Part shown: piece after piece, positions 29,379-38,250 of the stretch
How the letters are laid out: every line of letters begins with the position of its first letter
How positions within the stretch are numbered: position 1 is the stretch's first letter
From: CAJCIY01 sp964245825
GTDB taxonomy: Bacteria; Actinomycetota; Actinomycetes; Mycobacteriales; CAJCIY01
Direction: 5' to 3'
DNA: 64,000 nt
Assembly (NCBI GenBank): GCA_964245825.1
Contig: CAXTNT010000003.1
Span: 124,001-188,000 of the forward strand
The notes under the pieces: generated by a model
What the model was told of the DNA's origin: nothing
Databases searched by the model: none
What the model saw: only the letters and a program-made list of their open reading frames with translations
Translations under genes and position numbers: made by a program

Positions 29379-30088
29379 GATAGCGCGCCGGCCACCAGCG
29401 GGCGCAGGACTTCCGCGGTCACCGCGGCGACGTCCGCATGCGCCTCCCAGCCCCAGTGCATGCCGTCGGGGTTGAGGCCGGACGGCACATGCCTGGCCAC
29501 CGCCTCGTCCCAGGCCACCACCGGTACCCCGAGCCGCTCGCCCCAGGCCCGGGCGGCCCGCGCCGCCGCCGCGTGGTTGCGCCCGCCCGGGTAGTACGGA
29601 CTCTCGTACGCCGGGCAGGCCACCGTGACGACCGGCAGGTCGGGGCGCAGCGGCGCCAGCGCCTCGACGATGCGGGTGAGGTAGGCGTCGGTCTGCCGCT
29701 GCGACAGCGTCCGGAGCGGACCGCCGGTCCACCGGACCACCCGCGGGTTGACGGCCAGGTACGCCCGCCGCGCGACCTCGCGCAGACCCTCGGTCGGCAG
29801 GTGCGAGATGCCCAGCCGCAGGTACGACGGCACCGCCGTCGGCAGCATGTCCATGCAGCCGACGGCCAGTACGACGACCTCGGCCCGCGGCAGCAGCGGC
29901 CACAGCCGCGGGTCGCGGGTCAGTGCCCACCAGGCATCGCGGGCGGTCCAGCCCTGCCGGGCGAAGACCTCCACGGCCAGGCCCAGCTCGGCTGCGACGA
30001 GGTTGGGCCAGAGCCGCCGGTCGTCGAGCGGCTCGGCACGTTCCGGGCCGTGGAAGCACAGCGAGTCGCCGAGCACCACGATGGCCAC
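29375..30088 (-). CDS. SGNH/GDSL-type hydrolase
   Basis: A 237-residue esterase-fold protein. Block I is VLGDSLCFHG (catalytic Ser in GDSL-like GDS), the oxyanion Gly region is VLAVGCMDML, and block V is NPDGMHWGWEAH with the Asp and His of the triad. There is no signal peptide, so it is probably cytoplasmic. The start used is GTG 30088, 22 bases after the acyl-CoA dehydrogenase-like stop. The substrate is unknown; a thioesterase role towards carrier-bound acyl groups is only a guess from context. Confidence 0.8.
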   Translation of the reverse strand: MAIVVLGDSLCFHGPERAEPLDDRRLWPNLVAAELGLAVEVFARQGWTARDAWWALTRDPRLWPLLPRAEVVVLAVGCMDMLPTAVPSYLRLGISHLPTEGLREVARRAYLAVNPRVVRWTGGPLRTLSQRQTDAYLTRIVEALAPLRPDLPVVTVACPAYESPYYPGGRNHAAAARAARAWGERLGVPVVAWDEAVARHVPSGLNPDGMHWGWEAHADVAAVTAEVLRPLVAGALS

Positions 30089-30110
30089 CGGGGCAGTGTC
30101 CCCGACGGGC

Positions 30111-31304
30111 TCAGAGGCTCTTGCGCACCAGCAGCAGCTGGGCGTTCTGGCTGAGCACGCCGTCGTTGCCGACCATGAAGCAACAGCCATAGGCGTCGCG
30201 CAGCAGGCGCCCCAGCGAGGCGGGACCGTCGTTGCGGTAGGCCGGCAGGCCGACGACCGTCATCGCCCGCGCCACCACATCGACCAGCAGCTGCGTACCG
30301 GTCACCTTGAGGGTCTGCAGCTGCATGACCAGAGCCAGGCTCTGGGCCGCCTCGGTGCCGTCGGCCGCCTCGAAGGCCCGGCTCGCAGCCTGCACGAGCC
30401 CGCGCAGCTGGTCGAGCACGCCGGCCAGCTCGGCCAGCCGTACTGCCGGCAGCGGCGAGCCGCCGGCACGGGCCTTCCTGCGGACGTGGGCGTGGGCGAC
30501 CGCAGCGGCGGCCTCGGCGATGCCCAGCCACATCTCGCCGAACATCACGTTGGTCACCGGCAGGCCGGTCTCGTTGACGATCCGGTCGTAGGCATCGGGG
30601 AGCACCAGGTCGAGGGAGCCGGTGGCCTCCAGGTGCCGGGGCAGGCTCCCAGTCGCACGCAGGCCGAGGGTGTCCCAGCTCCCGGTGGCCGTCAGCTCGG
30701 TGTCCGCGGCGCGGCAGATGGCCAACACCTGGTCGTTGTCGTCGGCGTCCCGATGCCGCCGCGCGGTGACCACGATCGCGTCCGCGTCATCTCCGTAGGA
30801 GATCACCGGGCTGTCCTTGACCAGGACGAAGCGACCGTCGCCCCGGGGCTCGACGCAGCACCGGCTGGCCCGCTCGGTGCCCCCGACGGTCACCTCGGAG
30901 TTGGCGTTCGCCAGCAGCAGCTGGTGTTCGTGCACCTCGGCGACGAATGCCTGCAGCGCAGGCGTCTTGGCGTACCGGGCCAGCACCACGACCTGGGAGT
31001 GGTGCATGGTCAGGATGATCCCGAGCGAGGGGTCGTGGCCCGCGAGGGGGGCGACGGTGCGGGCGATCTCGAGCACGCTGAGGCCCGGGCCACCCAGCTC
31101 CGTCGGCACGGCCAGGGACAGCAGTCCCTCGGTCCGGAGGGCCGCGAGTGCGTCGCGGGGAAAGAGCCGGTCCCGGTCGCAGGCGTCGGCGTGCGCGGCG
31201 ACGACCTCGCGGCCGATCCGCACGGAGGCGTCGTGGGCGTCGTCGTAGCTCAGCACGGACACAGTCTGGACATCGGCCGATGTGGGTGTGCGGTGGAGCA
31301 CCAC
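30111..31304 (-). CDS. Acyl-CoA dehydrogenase-family flavoprotein
   Basis: A 397-residue FAD enzyme of the acyl-CoA dehydrogenase fold. The N-terminal helical region (LAALRTEGLLSLAVPTELGGPGLSVLEIA), the central beta domain (SWDTLGLRATGS) and the C-terminal helical FAD region (GLPAYRNDGPASLGRLLRDAYG) are all present. The catalytic glutamate could not be placed with confidence. Relatives of this type act on CoA- or carrier-protein-bound substrates. It begins 11 bases after csoR (GTG 31304 or the adjacent 31301) and is followed by the SGNH gene. Confidence 0.85.
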   Translation of the reverse strand: MVLHRTPTSADVQTVSVLSYDDAHDASVRIGREVVAAHADACDRDRLFPRDALAALRTEGLLSLAVPTELGGPGLSVLEIARTVAPLAGHDPSLGIILTMHHSQVVVLARYAKTPALQAFVAEVHEHQLLLANANSEVTVGGTERASRCCVEPRGDGRFVLVKDSPVISYGDDADAIVVTARRHRDADDNDQVLAICRAADTELTATGSWDTLGLRATGSLPRHLEATGSLDLVLPDAYDRIVNETGLPVTNVMFGEMWLGIAEAAAAVAHAHVRRKARAGGSPLPAVRLAELAGVLDQLRGLVQAASRAFEAADGTEAAQSLALVMQLQTLKVTGTQLLVDVVARAMTVVGLPAYRNDGPASLGRLLRDAYGCCFMVGNDGVLSQNAQLLLVRKSL

Positions 31305-31315
31305 GCCCCGAACGG

Positions 31316-31606
31316 TCAGGAGCGGACGAGCCGGGCGATCGCGGCGGCGGCCTCGGCGAGCACCGCCTCCGCCTCCCCACCGCCGGCCGCTGCGGCCCGG
31401 CGTACGCAGTGGCCGAGGTGGTCGTTGACCAGCTCGAGTGCGACCGACTGCAGCGCCCGGGTGGCGGCCGAGACCTGCGTGAGCACGTCGATGCAGTACG
31501 TGTCGTCCTCGATCATCCGGGCGATGCCCCGCACCTGACCCTCGACCCGCCGCAGCCGCCGCAGCAGCGCCGCCTTGCCCTCGGCATAGCCCCGGGTCTC
31601 GGTCAT
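31316..31606 (-). CDS. csoR: CsoR-family copper-sensing repressor
   Basis: A 96-residue all-helical repressor that leaves DNA when it binds Cu(I). The ligands Cys38, His63 and Cys67 have exactly the spacing of CsoR Cys-His-Cys (C-x24-H-x3-C). RLRRVEGQVRGIARMIEDDTYCIDVLTQ is diagnostic of the family. The ATG at 31606 overlaps the permease stop (ATGA). A matching operator lies in front of the permease gene, so the pair is probably autoregulated. Confidence 0.93.
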   Translation of the reverse strand: MTETRGYAEGKAALLRRLRRVEGQVRGIARMIEDDTYCIDVLTQVSAATRALQSVALELVNDHLGHCVRRAAAAGGGEAEAVLAEAAAAIARLVRS

Positions 31607-32838
31607 CGCTCCCCCACGGCGAGTGCCTGCCTGTCCCGGCAGTGCGTCGAGCAGAAGTACACGTCCCCGTCCTCGACGCTCAGGACCGCGCCGGGGTGCG
31701 CGCGCTCCACCTGCATCCCGCAGACCGGATCGGTCGCGTACTGGTCGCTCGGGCCGAAGCGGTCGCGGTGACGGTGCACCCAGAGGATGCCGGCGAACGC
31801 GGCCAGCGCGATCACGTCCAGGAATGTCGTGGCGTCCCAGGCGAAGCGGGTTGGCGCGACCTCGGCGGGGCGGGAGCCGGGCACCGCGCCGACGGCGGAG
31901 AAGAGCAGCTCCACCAGGACGCCGGTAACGCTCATGATCACCCAGAAGGCAACCAGCAGACGGAGCGTGAACGGGGTTCCGTAGACCTTCCGGTAGATCA
32001 CCAGCAGCGGCAGCGAGATCAGGTCGGCGAACACGAAGGCGACGACGCCCCCGAAGCCGATGCCGTCGGACCAGAGCGCGGCGGCCAACGGCACGTTGCC
32101 GATCGAGCAGACGAAGCTGAGCACCGCGACCAAGGGTCCGACCGCGGCGTTCTCGAGCGTGGTCGCGAGTCCGTGCCCGTGCAGGAACACCGAGTTCCAG
32201 AACGGCAGCGGCACCGCGACCGAGATGAACCCGGCCACGACGAAGCCGATCACCAGCTCGCGGCGCAGCATCGTCAGGTCCGAGATCGTGTACGACGCCC
32301 CGTCGGCCCAGCGGCGCCTCGAGCGCAGGCGGGTGCCGAGCGGCTGGTCCTCGATCTCGTGCTCCGCGCCGCCGGTGGTCCGCTCCAGCCGGGCCCGTAC
32401 CCGCTCGACGAGTCGTGGGGGCACCGCGCGGGGCAGGACGACGACCATCAGCCCGATCATGATCACCCCGCCGACCAGCTCCGCCGCGGCGAACTGCCAG
32501 CCGATCAGCAGCCACAGCACGAGCCCGAGCTCGAGGACCAGGTTGGTCGAGGCGACCATGAAGACCAGCGCGGTGGTGACGTCGGCCCCGCGGGAGATCA
32601 GCGTCCGGGCCAGGGCGGCGGCCGCGTACGAGCAGGAACTCGACGCCATCCCCAGCAGCGAGCTGCGCACCACGGCCCGGCGTGTGTGGTCGCCCATCAC
32701 CTGCTGCATCTGGCGGCGGGAGACGAGGGCCTGCACCGCCCCCGACAAGCCGAAGCCGAGCACCAGCGCCCACAGCGTCTCCCAGAACATGAAGAACGCC
32801 TCGCGCAGGCTGTCGGCCGTCGTGCCCCAGAACGCCAC
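31603..32838 (-). CDS. Permease (DUF318/ArsP-like) with C-terminal YHS metal-binding domain
   Basis: A 411-residue membrane protein of the permease family that includes ArsP. The core has about eight to ten helices with SSLLGMASSSCSYAAAALARTLISRG and SFVCSIGNVPLAAALWSDGIGFGGVVAF, where conserved Cys residues lie in the two symmetric halves. After an extra membrane helix, the C-terminus is a YHS domain (ATDPVCGMQVERA and YFCSTHCRDR). Coupling to CsoR suggests copper or another soft metal. The GTG at 32838 fits the first base of a leaderless mRNA; GTG 32841 is the alternative. Confidence 0.88.
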   Translation of the reverse strand: MAFWGTTADSLREAFFMFWETLWALVLGFGLSGAVQALVSRRQMQQVMGDHTRRAVVRSSLLGMASSSCSYAAAALARTLISRGADVTTALVFMVASTNLVLELGLVLWLLIGWQFAAAELVGGVIMIGLMVVVLPRAVPPRLVERVRARLERTTGGAEHEIEDQPLGTRLRSRRRWADGASYTISDLTMLRRELVIGFVVAGFISVAVPLPFWNSVFLHGHGLATTLENAAVGPLVAVLSFVCSIGNVPLAAALWSDGIGFGGVVAFVFADLISLPLLVIYRKVYGTPFTLRLLVAFWVIMSVTGVLVELLFSAVGAVPGSRPAEVAPTRFAWDATTFLDVIALAAFAGILWVHRHRDRFGPSDQYATDPVCGMQVERAHPGAVLSVEDGDVYFCSTHCRDRQALAVGER

Positions 32839-32844
32839 CACACG

Positions 32845-32875
32845 AATATACCCACTGGGGGTATCTGGGACTCAA
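32845..32875 (-). promoter_or_regulatory. Promoter of the permease-csoR operon
   Basis: -35-like TTGAGT (32870-32875) and -10 TATATT (32845-32850) are separated by 19 bases. The expected start site, 6-7 bases on, falls at the GTG codon (32838), so the mRNA is probably leaderless. Confidence 0.65.
32848..32864. promoter_or_regulatory. CsoR operator
   Basis: ATACCCACTGGGGGTAT is a near-perfect dyad of the TACCC/GGGTA type bound by CsoR proteins. It occupies the -35/-10 spacer of the permease promoter. Confidence 0.85.
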
Positions 32876-32938
32876 GTCCGGACGCCCCGGTGCCGACGTC
32901 CCGGGCACAGGACGCCCCCACGCTCCTTGGAGGGCCGA

Positions 32939-33868
32939 ATGCCGACCGCGACGCTGGCCGCCGCGCGCCTGACGACGCCTGCCGACCTGGTGGCCGGCAT
33001 CGAGCGCACGGTGCTCGGCCGCCGCGATGCCGCCGAGCTTCTGGTGGTGGCCGCCGTCGCCGGCGGGCACGTGCTCGTCGAGGACCTCCCGGGCACCGGC
33101 AAGACGACCCTCGCCCGAGCCCTCGCAGGCACGCTCGGCGGTAGCTTCGGCCGCATCCAGGGCACCGCAGACCTCCTGCCGGCCGACATCACCGGCGGCG
33201 GCGTCTGGGACGCGGCGGCGCAGGCCTTCCGCTTCGTGCCAGGTCCGCTGTTCGCGCACGTCGTGCTGGTGGACGAGCTCAACCGCGTCCCGGCCAGGAC
33301 GCAGTCGGCCTTCTTCGAGGCGATGGCCGAGAGCGCCGTGACCGCGGACGGTGTCGGTCATCCGCTCCCGTCCCCATTCGTGCTGATCGCCACCCAGAAC
33401 CCGCACGAGTCGCACGGGACCTTCGCCCTGCCGGAGGGACAGCTGGACCGCTTCGCTCTGCGCCTCCGGTTGGGCGGCAACGCCCCCGATGTCGAACGTG
33501 CCGTCGTCCGTGCCCAGCTCGTCGGCACCGCTGCGCCGGCACCGCCGCCGGTCACCAGCCCGGCCGGCCTGCAGTCCCTGCGCGACCGGGCCAGCGACGT
33601 GCACACGGCGGACCGGGTGATCGACTACACCCTCCGGCTCATCGAGGCGACCCGCGCCCATCCCGCGGTCGAGGTGGGCGCGAGCACCCGCGCAGCGGTG
33701 CTCCTCGCCCGCTGCGCCCAGGCGCTCGCCCTGCTGACCGGCCGCGACCACGTGCTGCCCGACGACGTGAAGCGCCTCGCGGTGCCCGCTCTCGCGCACC
33801 GACTGGTGTGCAGCGGCGACGCGGACGCGGTCGTCGCGGAGGTGCTCCGCACCACCCCCTCCCCGTGA
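32939..33868 (+). CDS. MoxR-family AAA+ ATPase
   Basis: A 309-residue AAA+ chaperone-like ATPase. Walker A is EDLPGTGKTTLARAL, Walker B VVLVDELNR, and sensor 1 is in VLIATQNPHE; PEGQLDRF follows as in all MoxR proteins. The ATG at 32939 has GGAGG five bases upstream. It is followed by DUF58 and transglutaminase genes, a conserved trio whose role is thought to be chaperone-like maturation of other proteins or complexes. It is divergent from the CsoR-controlled permease. Confidence 0.93.
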   Translation: MPTATLAAARLTTPADLVAGIERTVLGRRDAAELLVVAAVAGGHVLVEDLPGTGKTTLARALAGTLGGSFGRIQGTADLLPADITGGGVWDAAAQAFRFVPGPLFAHVVLVDELNRVPARTQSAFFEAMAESAVTADGVGHPLPSPFVLIATQNPHESHGTFALPEGQLDRFALRLRLGGNAPDVERAVVRAQLVGTAAPAPPPVTSPAGLQSLRDRASDVHTADRVIDYTLRLIEATRAHPAVEVGASTRAAVLLARCAQALALLTGRDHVLPDDVKRLAVPALAHRLVCSGDADAVVAEVLRTTPSP

Positions 33869-33875
33869 TCGGGGC

Positions 33876-34805
33876 ATGACCAGCCGCGGCCGGTTCGCGC
33901 TGTCCGGCCTCGGCGCGGCCTGCTGGGTGTCGGCGATGGTGGCGTACCTGATGACGCTCCTGAGCGGCGACGGATGGCTCCTGGCCGTCGTCGCCGTTGC
34001 CTTCGTGATGCCGCTCGTCGACCTCGGGTTCGCCTGCGTCGCAGGCGGTCTAAAGCTTCACCGGCAGACCCGGGCCGTGGCCGGACTGCCCACGGCGGTA
34101 CGCCTGGAGCGCACCGGCCGCCCCCGCTGCGAAGGCGACCTCGTGTTGACGGTGTTCCCGCCGGGCGGGCCGGTACGGGGCCGGGTACCCGCCGGCGCCG
34201 ACGAGGCGGTGCTGGCGCATCCCGCCGGGGGGCGCGGACCGATGGCGCCACTGCGGTGGATGGCCGACACGTACGGGCCGCTGGGCCTGGCCGCCCGTCG
34301 ACGGCACGGGCTCGACGCCGCCGCCGGCCTGGTGCGCCCGGCGCGCGCCGAGCCGGTCGCCGCGGCGCTCGGCGGCGCGGTCGCCGGCGAGCGCCGACCC
34401 GACCCCTACCACGGCACGGGTCCGGATCCGGCCGGCGTCCGGGGCTGGCGGCCCGGGGACAGCGCCCACGCCGTGCACTGGCGCTCGACCGCCCGGCGGG
34501 CCGTGCCGGTGGTCCGCGAGTGGACGCGCGAGCACGGCCGGGGCCTGGTCGTGGTGGCCGGCCGGTTCGGGCCGGCGCAGGAGCCGGCCATCGCCCGGGC
34601 CGCGGCGACCGCTGCGGCGTGTCTCGCCCGAGGCGTGCCGGTCACCCTGGTCGCGGCCGCCGGGACCACCAGACCTGCCACCGTCGAGGAGGCGCTGGAC
34701 TGGTTCGCACTGCTGGCCTCCGCGCCGGCGCCGAGGACGCCCGACGGTCCGGTGCTCTGGATCTCCGCCGACCCGCCACCGACCCTCGGTGCGGCAGCCG
34801 CGTGA
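33876..34805 (+). CDS. DUF58 domain protein
   Basis: A 309-residue protein with two N-terminal membrane helices (GLGAACWVSAMVAYLMTLL and WLLAVVAVAFVMPLVDLGF) and a DUF58 domain carrying GVRGWRPGDSAHAVHWRSTARR. DUF58 proteins have a degenerate von Willebrand A-like fold and accompany MoxR ATPases. It starts seven bases after moxR and overlaps the transglutaminase gene (GTGA). Confidence 0.9.
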   Translation: MTSRGRFALSGLGAACWVSAMVAYLMTLLSGDGWLLAVVAVAFVMPLVDLGFACVAGGLKLHRQTRAVAGLPTAVRLERTGRPRCEGDLVLTVFPPGGPVRGRVPAGADEAVLAHPAGGRGPMAPLRWMADTYGPLGLAARRRHGLDAAAGLVRPARAEPVAAALGGAVAGERRPDPYHGTGPDPAGVRGWRPGDSAHAVHWRSTARRAVPVVREWTREHGRGLVVVAGRFGPAQEPAIARAAATAAACLARGVPVTLVAAAGTTRPATVEEALDWFALLASAPAPRTPDGPVLWISADPPPTLGAAAA

Positions 34806-36811
34806 ACGCCTACCGGCGCGCGGTGCTGGTGCTCGGCACCGTCGCGGTGCTGGCCGCGGCCGCGGCCGGTCTGCTGGCCTGGGTGCCGGCCACCGCGGTG
34901 GGCGCGGCGCTGCTCGCGGGCGCCTACACCGGGCTGGGTCCGCCGGCCGCCGCGGTCGCGGGGACCGTCGTGGCCGTGGCCACGGCCCTGACGCGGGTCG
35001 CGCCGTACGACCGGGCGCCGTCCCTGGTCGCCGCCGCGCTCTGCGCCGTGCTCCTCACTGTCGCGGCGCGCACGCCCCGCCGGAAGGAGCTCGACGCGGC
35101 GCTCGTGGCCGCGGTGGGTCTCGCCGTCGTCACCGCCTCGGCCGCCGACGGGCGTGGGCCGGCACTGCCGCTCGCGGCGTGCGTCCTGCTACTGGTGCCC
35201 GCGCTGTGGCACCGGCAGCGGGCGTCGGCCGGGGTCGCCGGCGGCCGGCCGCAACCCCGGGTACCGCGCCCGCTGGTGGCCGCGGTCGTCGGGGTCACCG
35301 GCCTCGCCCTTCTCGCCGTACCGGTGCCGGCCGCGACCGGACTGCACACGTCCCTGTTCGGGGGGCGCGGCGGGTCGGGGTCGAACCAGCCGGACCTCGA
35401 CCCGGCCGGCTACTCGACCGCCACGCTCTCACTCGACGTCCGCGGTCACCTCTCCGACGAACCCGTTCTGTCGGTCACCGCCGACGCCCCCGTCCTGTGG
35501 CGCGGCGCCGTTTACGCCAGGTACGACGGGCGCAGCTGGCAGGTGCCCACCGGCGCGCCCGCCCCGACGCCGGTGGCACCCCGCGTGGCCGGCCGCGCGC
35601 CGAGCGCGGTGACCGTCACACCCGCCGGGCTGGACCCGGTGCCGGCCGGCCCGGTCGCGACGGTCACCGCGGTGCCCGCCGGCACGTACGACGGCACGCT
35701 CTACGCGCCGGGCGTGGTGACCGCGCTACGGTCCACGGCCCAGCTTCGGCCCGACGCACCAGGCACCGCCCATCTCGAGGCGCCCGTCAGCTACGCCGTG
35801 ACCGTGCACGAGGCGGTCACCGACCCGGCTCGGCTCGCCGCGGCGCGGGGCGCCGACCCCGCGGGGTGGACGCAGCTGCCCGAGCTGCCGGCGCGGGTGC
35901 GCACCCTGGCCACGCAGATCACCGCCGCCACGCCAAGCCGGTCGGCGGCCGTCGCCGCGATCGAGGCGTACCTGCGCGCGCACGAGCGCTACACCCTCGC
36001 TGCCCCGGTCCCCGCGGCCGGCCGCGACTCGGTCGACGCATTCCTGTTCGGCTCCCACGAAGGCTTCTGCGAGCAGTTCGCCTCCGCCGAGGTGGTGCTA
36101 CTGCGCAGCGTCGGCGTGCCCGCCCGGCTGGCCACCGGCCTCGCGTCCGGGCAGAGCGACGGCAGGGGCAGCCGGCTGTTCACGCAGGCCGACGCCCATG
36201 CCTGGGTCGAGGTGGCCTACCCGGGGCTGGGCTGGTCCCCGTCGGACCCGACCGCGGGCTCGCAGCTCGTCGCGGCCCGGTCCGGTCTCCTCGACCGGAT
36301 CCGAGGCTTCGCCGCCCGGCTGGGTCGGACCCCGCTGCTGCGGGCGGCCACGGCCGCGGGGCTCGCGGTCGCGCTGCTCGCCGGCGTCGGCGGGTGGCTA
36401 TTGGGGCGCCGTGGGCTGCTGGCGCGGCGTCGACGGGCCACACTCGCACCGGTCACCGCCGCGTTCAGCCGGCTGCAGCGACGCGTTCCGCGCCCGGCAG
36501 GCGCGACCCCCCGTGAGTGGCTCAGGACCCTGCCGGAGGAGCTCGCCCCGGCCGTCGGCAGCTGGGAGCGGGAGCTGTTCGCGGCGACACCTCCCGACCC
36601 GGCCGAGGTGATGCGTTCCGTCGCGCTCGTCGACGCCGCGAGGCGGCGCGCGCGGCGGAGCAGGGGCCACGGCGGGATGTCCTGCCGCGCGGGCCGTCCG
36701 TGGTCACCGGATCCGGGCTCGTCATCACGAACGGTCAACAAGGGCGTACGGGACGGGGACGCCGGGAGAACGGACGGCGAACGTCGCGGGACGTCTTCGC
36801 CAGAGCGTTGA
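34802..36811 (+). CDS. Transglutaminase-like membrane protein (DUF3488/TgpA type)
   Basis: A 669-residue protein with about five to six N-terminal membrane helices, a long extracytoplasmic part and a C-terminal helix (TAAGLAVALLAGVGGWLLG) with a cytoplasmic DUF4129-like tail. The transglutaminase core has the catalytic triad: Cys in SHEGFCEQFASAEVVLLRSVGVPAR (read in two pieces), His in QADAHAWVEV and Asp in WSPSDPT. It is the third gene of the MoxR-DUF58-TgpA trio. The last about 50 residues are low-complexity and basic. Confidence 0.92.
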   Translation: MNAYRRAVLVLGTVAVLAAAAAGLLAWVPATAVGAALLAGAYTGLGPPAAAVAGTVVAVATALTRVAPYDRAPSLVAAALCAVLLTVAARTPRRKELDAALVAAVGLAVVTASAADGRGPALPLAACVLLLVPALWHRQRASAGVAGGRPQPRVPRPLVAAVVGVTGLALLAVPVPAATGLHTSLFGGRGGSGSNQPDLDPAGYSTATLSLDVRGHLSDEPVLSVTADAPVLWRGAVYARYDGRSWQVPTGAPAPTPVAPRVAGRAPSAVTVTPAGLDPVPAGPVATVTAVPAGTYDGTLYAPGVVTALRSTAQLRPDAPGTAHLEAPVSYAVTVHEAVTDPARLAAARGADPAGWTQLPELPARVRTLATQITAATPSRSAAVAAIEAYLRAHERYTLAAPVPAAGRDSVDAFLFGSHEGFCEQFASAEVVLLRSVGVPARLATGLASGQSDGRGSRLFTQADAHAWVEVAYPGLGWSPSDPTAGSQLVAARSGLLDRIRGFAARLGRTPLLRAATAAGLAVALLAGVGGWLLGRRGLLARRRRATLAPVTAAFSRLQRRVPRPAGATPREWLRTLPEELAPAVGSWERELFAATPPDPAEVMRSVALVDAARRRARRSRGHGGMSCRAGRPWSPDPGSSSRTVNKGVRDGDAGRTDGERRGTSSPER

Positions 36812-36921
36812 CCCGGGCCCGGGCGGGTCGAGAGGTTGGTCGTGCCGGCCTCGGTGGCCGGTGGCCGTGAGCCCCCCCGGGCCGGCCCTCGCCCCCGCAG
36901 AACGTCCAGGAAGGACCCCGC

Positions 36922-38013
36922 ATGCGGACCACCAACAAGGTGCTCGCCACCGTCGGCGTCACCGCCGTCGCGCTGGCCACCATGGCCGGCACGGCACTCG
37001 CCGAGCCGACCAGCACGCCGCCCGACAGCTCCATCGTCGCCGTCGGCTCGGACACGATCCAGGCGCTGGGTGACCAGTTCCAGGCCGACTTCGCCAACTT
37101 CTACAGCTACGACTCGGTCCCCGCCGGCAACATCACGCCCAAGGAGAACTGTGCCGCGATCACGCGACCCAGCGGCTCCGGCTCGGGCATCGCCGCCCTC
37201 GGCCAGAACACCCGCCCCGCTGGCGACACCACCGACTACTGCATCGACCTGGCCCGCTCCTCGCGCTTGCCGGTCACCACCGGGACGAGCCCGGACCCGA
37301 CGGGTCTCGCGTGGGTGCAGATCGCGACCGACGCCGTCACGTGGTCGGCCGAGTCGGCCACCAACCTGCCGACCAACCTCACCACCACCCAGCTGCAGGC
37401 CATCTACTCCTGTGACGCCAGCATCCTGGGCAACGGCGCCAGCGGCCCGGTCACCGAGAACGAGATCGGCGGTACCGGCACGGACGCGGTCGTCCCGGTG
37501 ATCCCGCAGAGCACGTCCGGGACACGCTCGTTCTTCCTGTCGAAGATCGGCGTGAGCACTCTCGGCAGCTGCGTGCAGGGCCTGGACAACTCGGTCGAGG
37601 AGAACGAGGGCACCAACGCGATCTTCGGGCGTGGCTCCTCGGTGAACACGAAGGACATCGTGTTCCCCTTCTCGGTCGCGGTGTACCTGTCCGAGACCGT
37701 GCACAACAACGGGGACGCAACCAACAACCCCGGCCCGCTCGTGCTCAAGTCGGTCAACGGTGTCAAGCCCACGACCGGCGCGAATGCCAAGACCGTGATC
37801 AACAAGAAGTTCCCGTACATCCGGCAGGTCTACCTGGTGACGCGCAACGCCGGCACCACGGCCAAGCCGAAGGTTCCGACCTACCTGCAGGCCCTGATCG
37901 GAAACAACAACAACAAGGGCTCCGTCTGCAGCAAGACGGGCCTGGCCGATGATGTCGACTACGGCTTCCTGAGCCTCGCCGGCAAGTGCGGCAAGATCGT
38001 CGCCACCACCTGA
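36922..38013 (+). CDS. Secreted PstS-like substrate-binding protein
   Basis: A 363-residue exported protein. The signal peptide is KVLATVGVTAVALATMAGTALA with cleavage at ALA-EP. The mature part has PstS-like elements: IVAVGSDTIQALGDQF, RPSGSGSGIAAL, DLARSSR and PQSTSGTRSFFL. Unlike the next two binding-protein genes it has no C-terminal membrane anchor; only a signal peptide without a lipobox is seen. AGGAAGG lies about 7 bases upstream of the ATG. A long terminator separates it from the pst operon, so it is its own unit. The ligand is inferred to be phosphate. Confidence 0.82.
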   Translation: MRTTNKVLATVGVTAVALATMAGTALAEPTSTPPDSSIVAVGSDTIQALGDQFQADFANFYSYDSVPAGNITPKENCAAITRPSGSGSGIAALGQNTRPAGDTTDYCIDLARSSRLPVTTGTSPDPTGLAWVQIATDAVTWSAESATNLPTNLTTTQLQAIYSCDASILGNGASGPVTENEIGGTGTDAVVPVIPQSTSGTRSFFLSKIGVSTLGSCVQGLDNSVEENEGTNAIFGRGSSVNTKDIVFPFSVAVYLSETVHNNGDATNNPGPLVLKSVNGVKPTTGANAKTVINKKFPYIRQVYLVTRNAGTTAKPKVPTYLQALIGNNNNKGSVCSKTGLADDVDYGFLSLAGKCGKIVATT

Positions 38014-38024
38014 CGACGCCGCTC

Positions 38025-38066
38025 GACGAAGGCCCCGGGACCGGACGGTCCCGGGGCCTTCGTCGT
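38025..38066 (+). terminator. Strong hairpin terminator
   Basis: An uninterrupted 18-bp stem (GACGAAGGCCCCGGGACC and its complement) with a GGAC loop, ending in CGTCGTT. It starts 11 bases after the stop of the PstS-like gene. Confidence 0.85.
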
Positions 38067-38103
38067 TGCGCTCCCGCGCGTCGACGTCAGATGGCCACCG
38101 TTC

Positions 38104-38125
38104 GTTCACCGTGCGTTCAGCGCGA
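38104..38125 (+). promoter_or_regulatory. PHO-box-like direct repeat
   Basis: Two adjacent 11-mers, GTTCACCGTGC and GTTCAGCGCGA, match the form of the actinobacterial PhoP box (direct repeats beginning GTTCA). It lies 126 bases before the first gene of the anchored pst operon. A phosphate-starvation activator site is inferred. Confidence 0.7.
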
Positions 38126-38250
38126 GGCGACACGCTGCTCGCCCGCGGGCCGGATGCTGTCGGAGTCCAGCCCGCTTCCCCGCGTCGCTCGCCCGAGGCG
38201 GCGGTCCCGCACAGGCCGCCGCTCGCCCGTCCGCCCTTCGAGGGAGCCTC

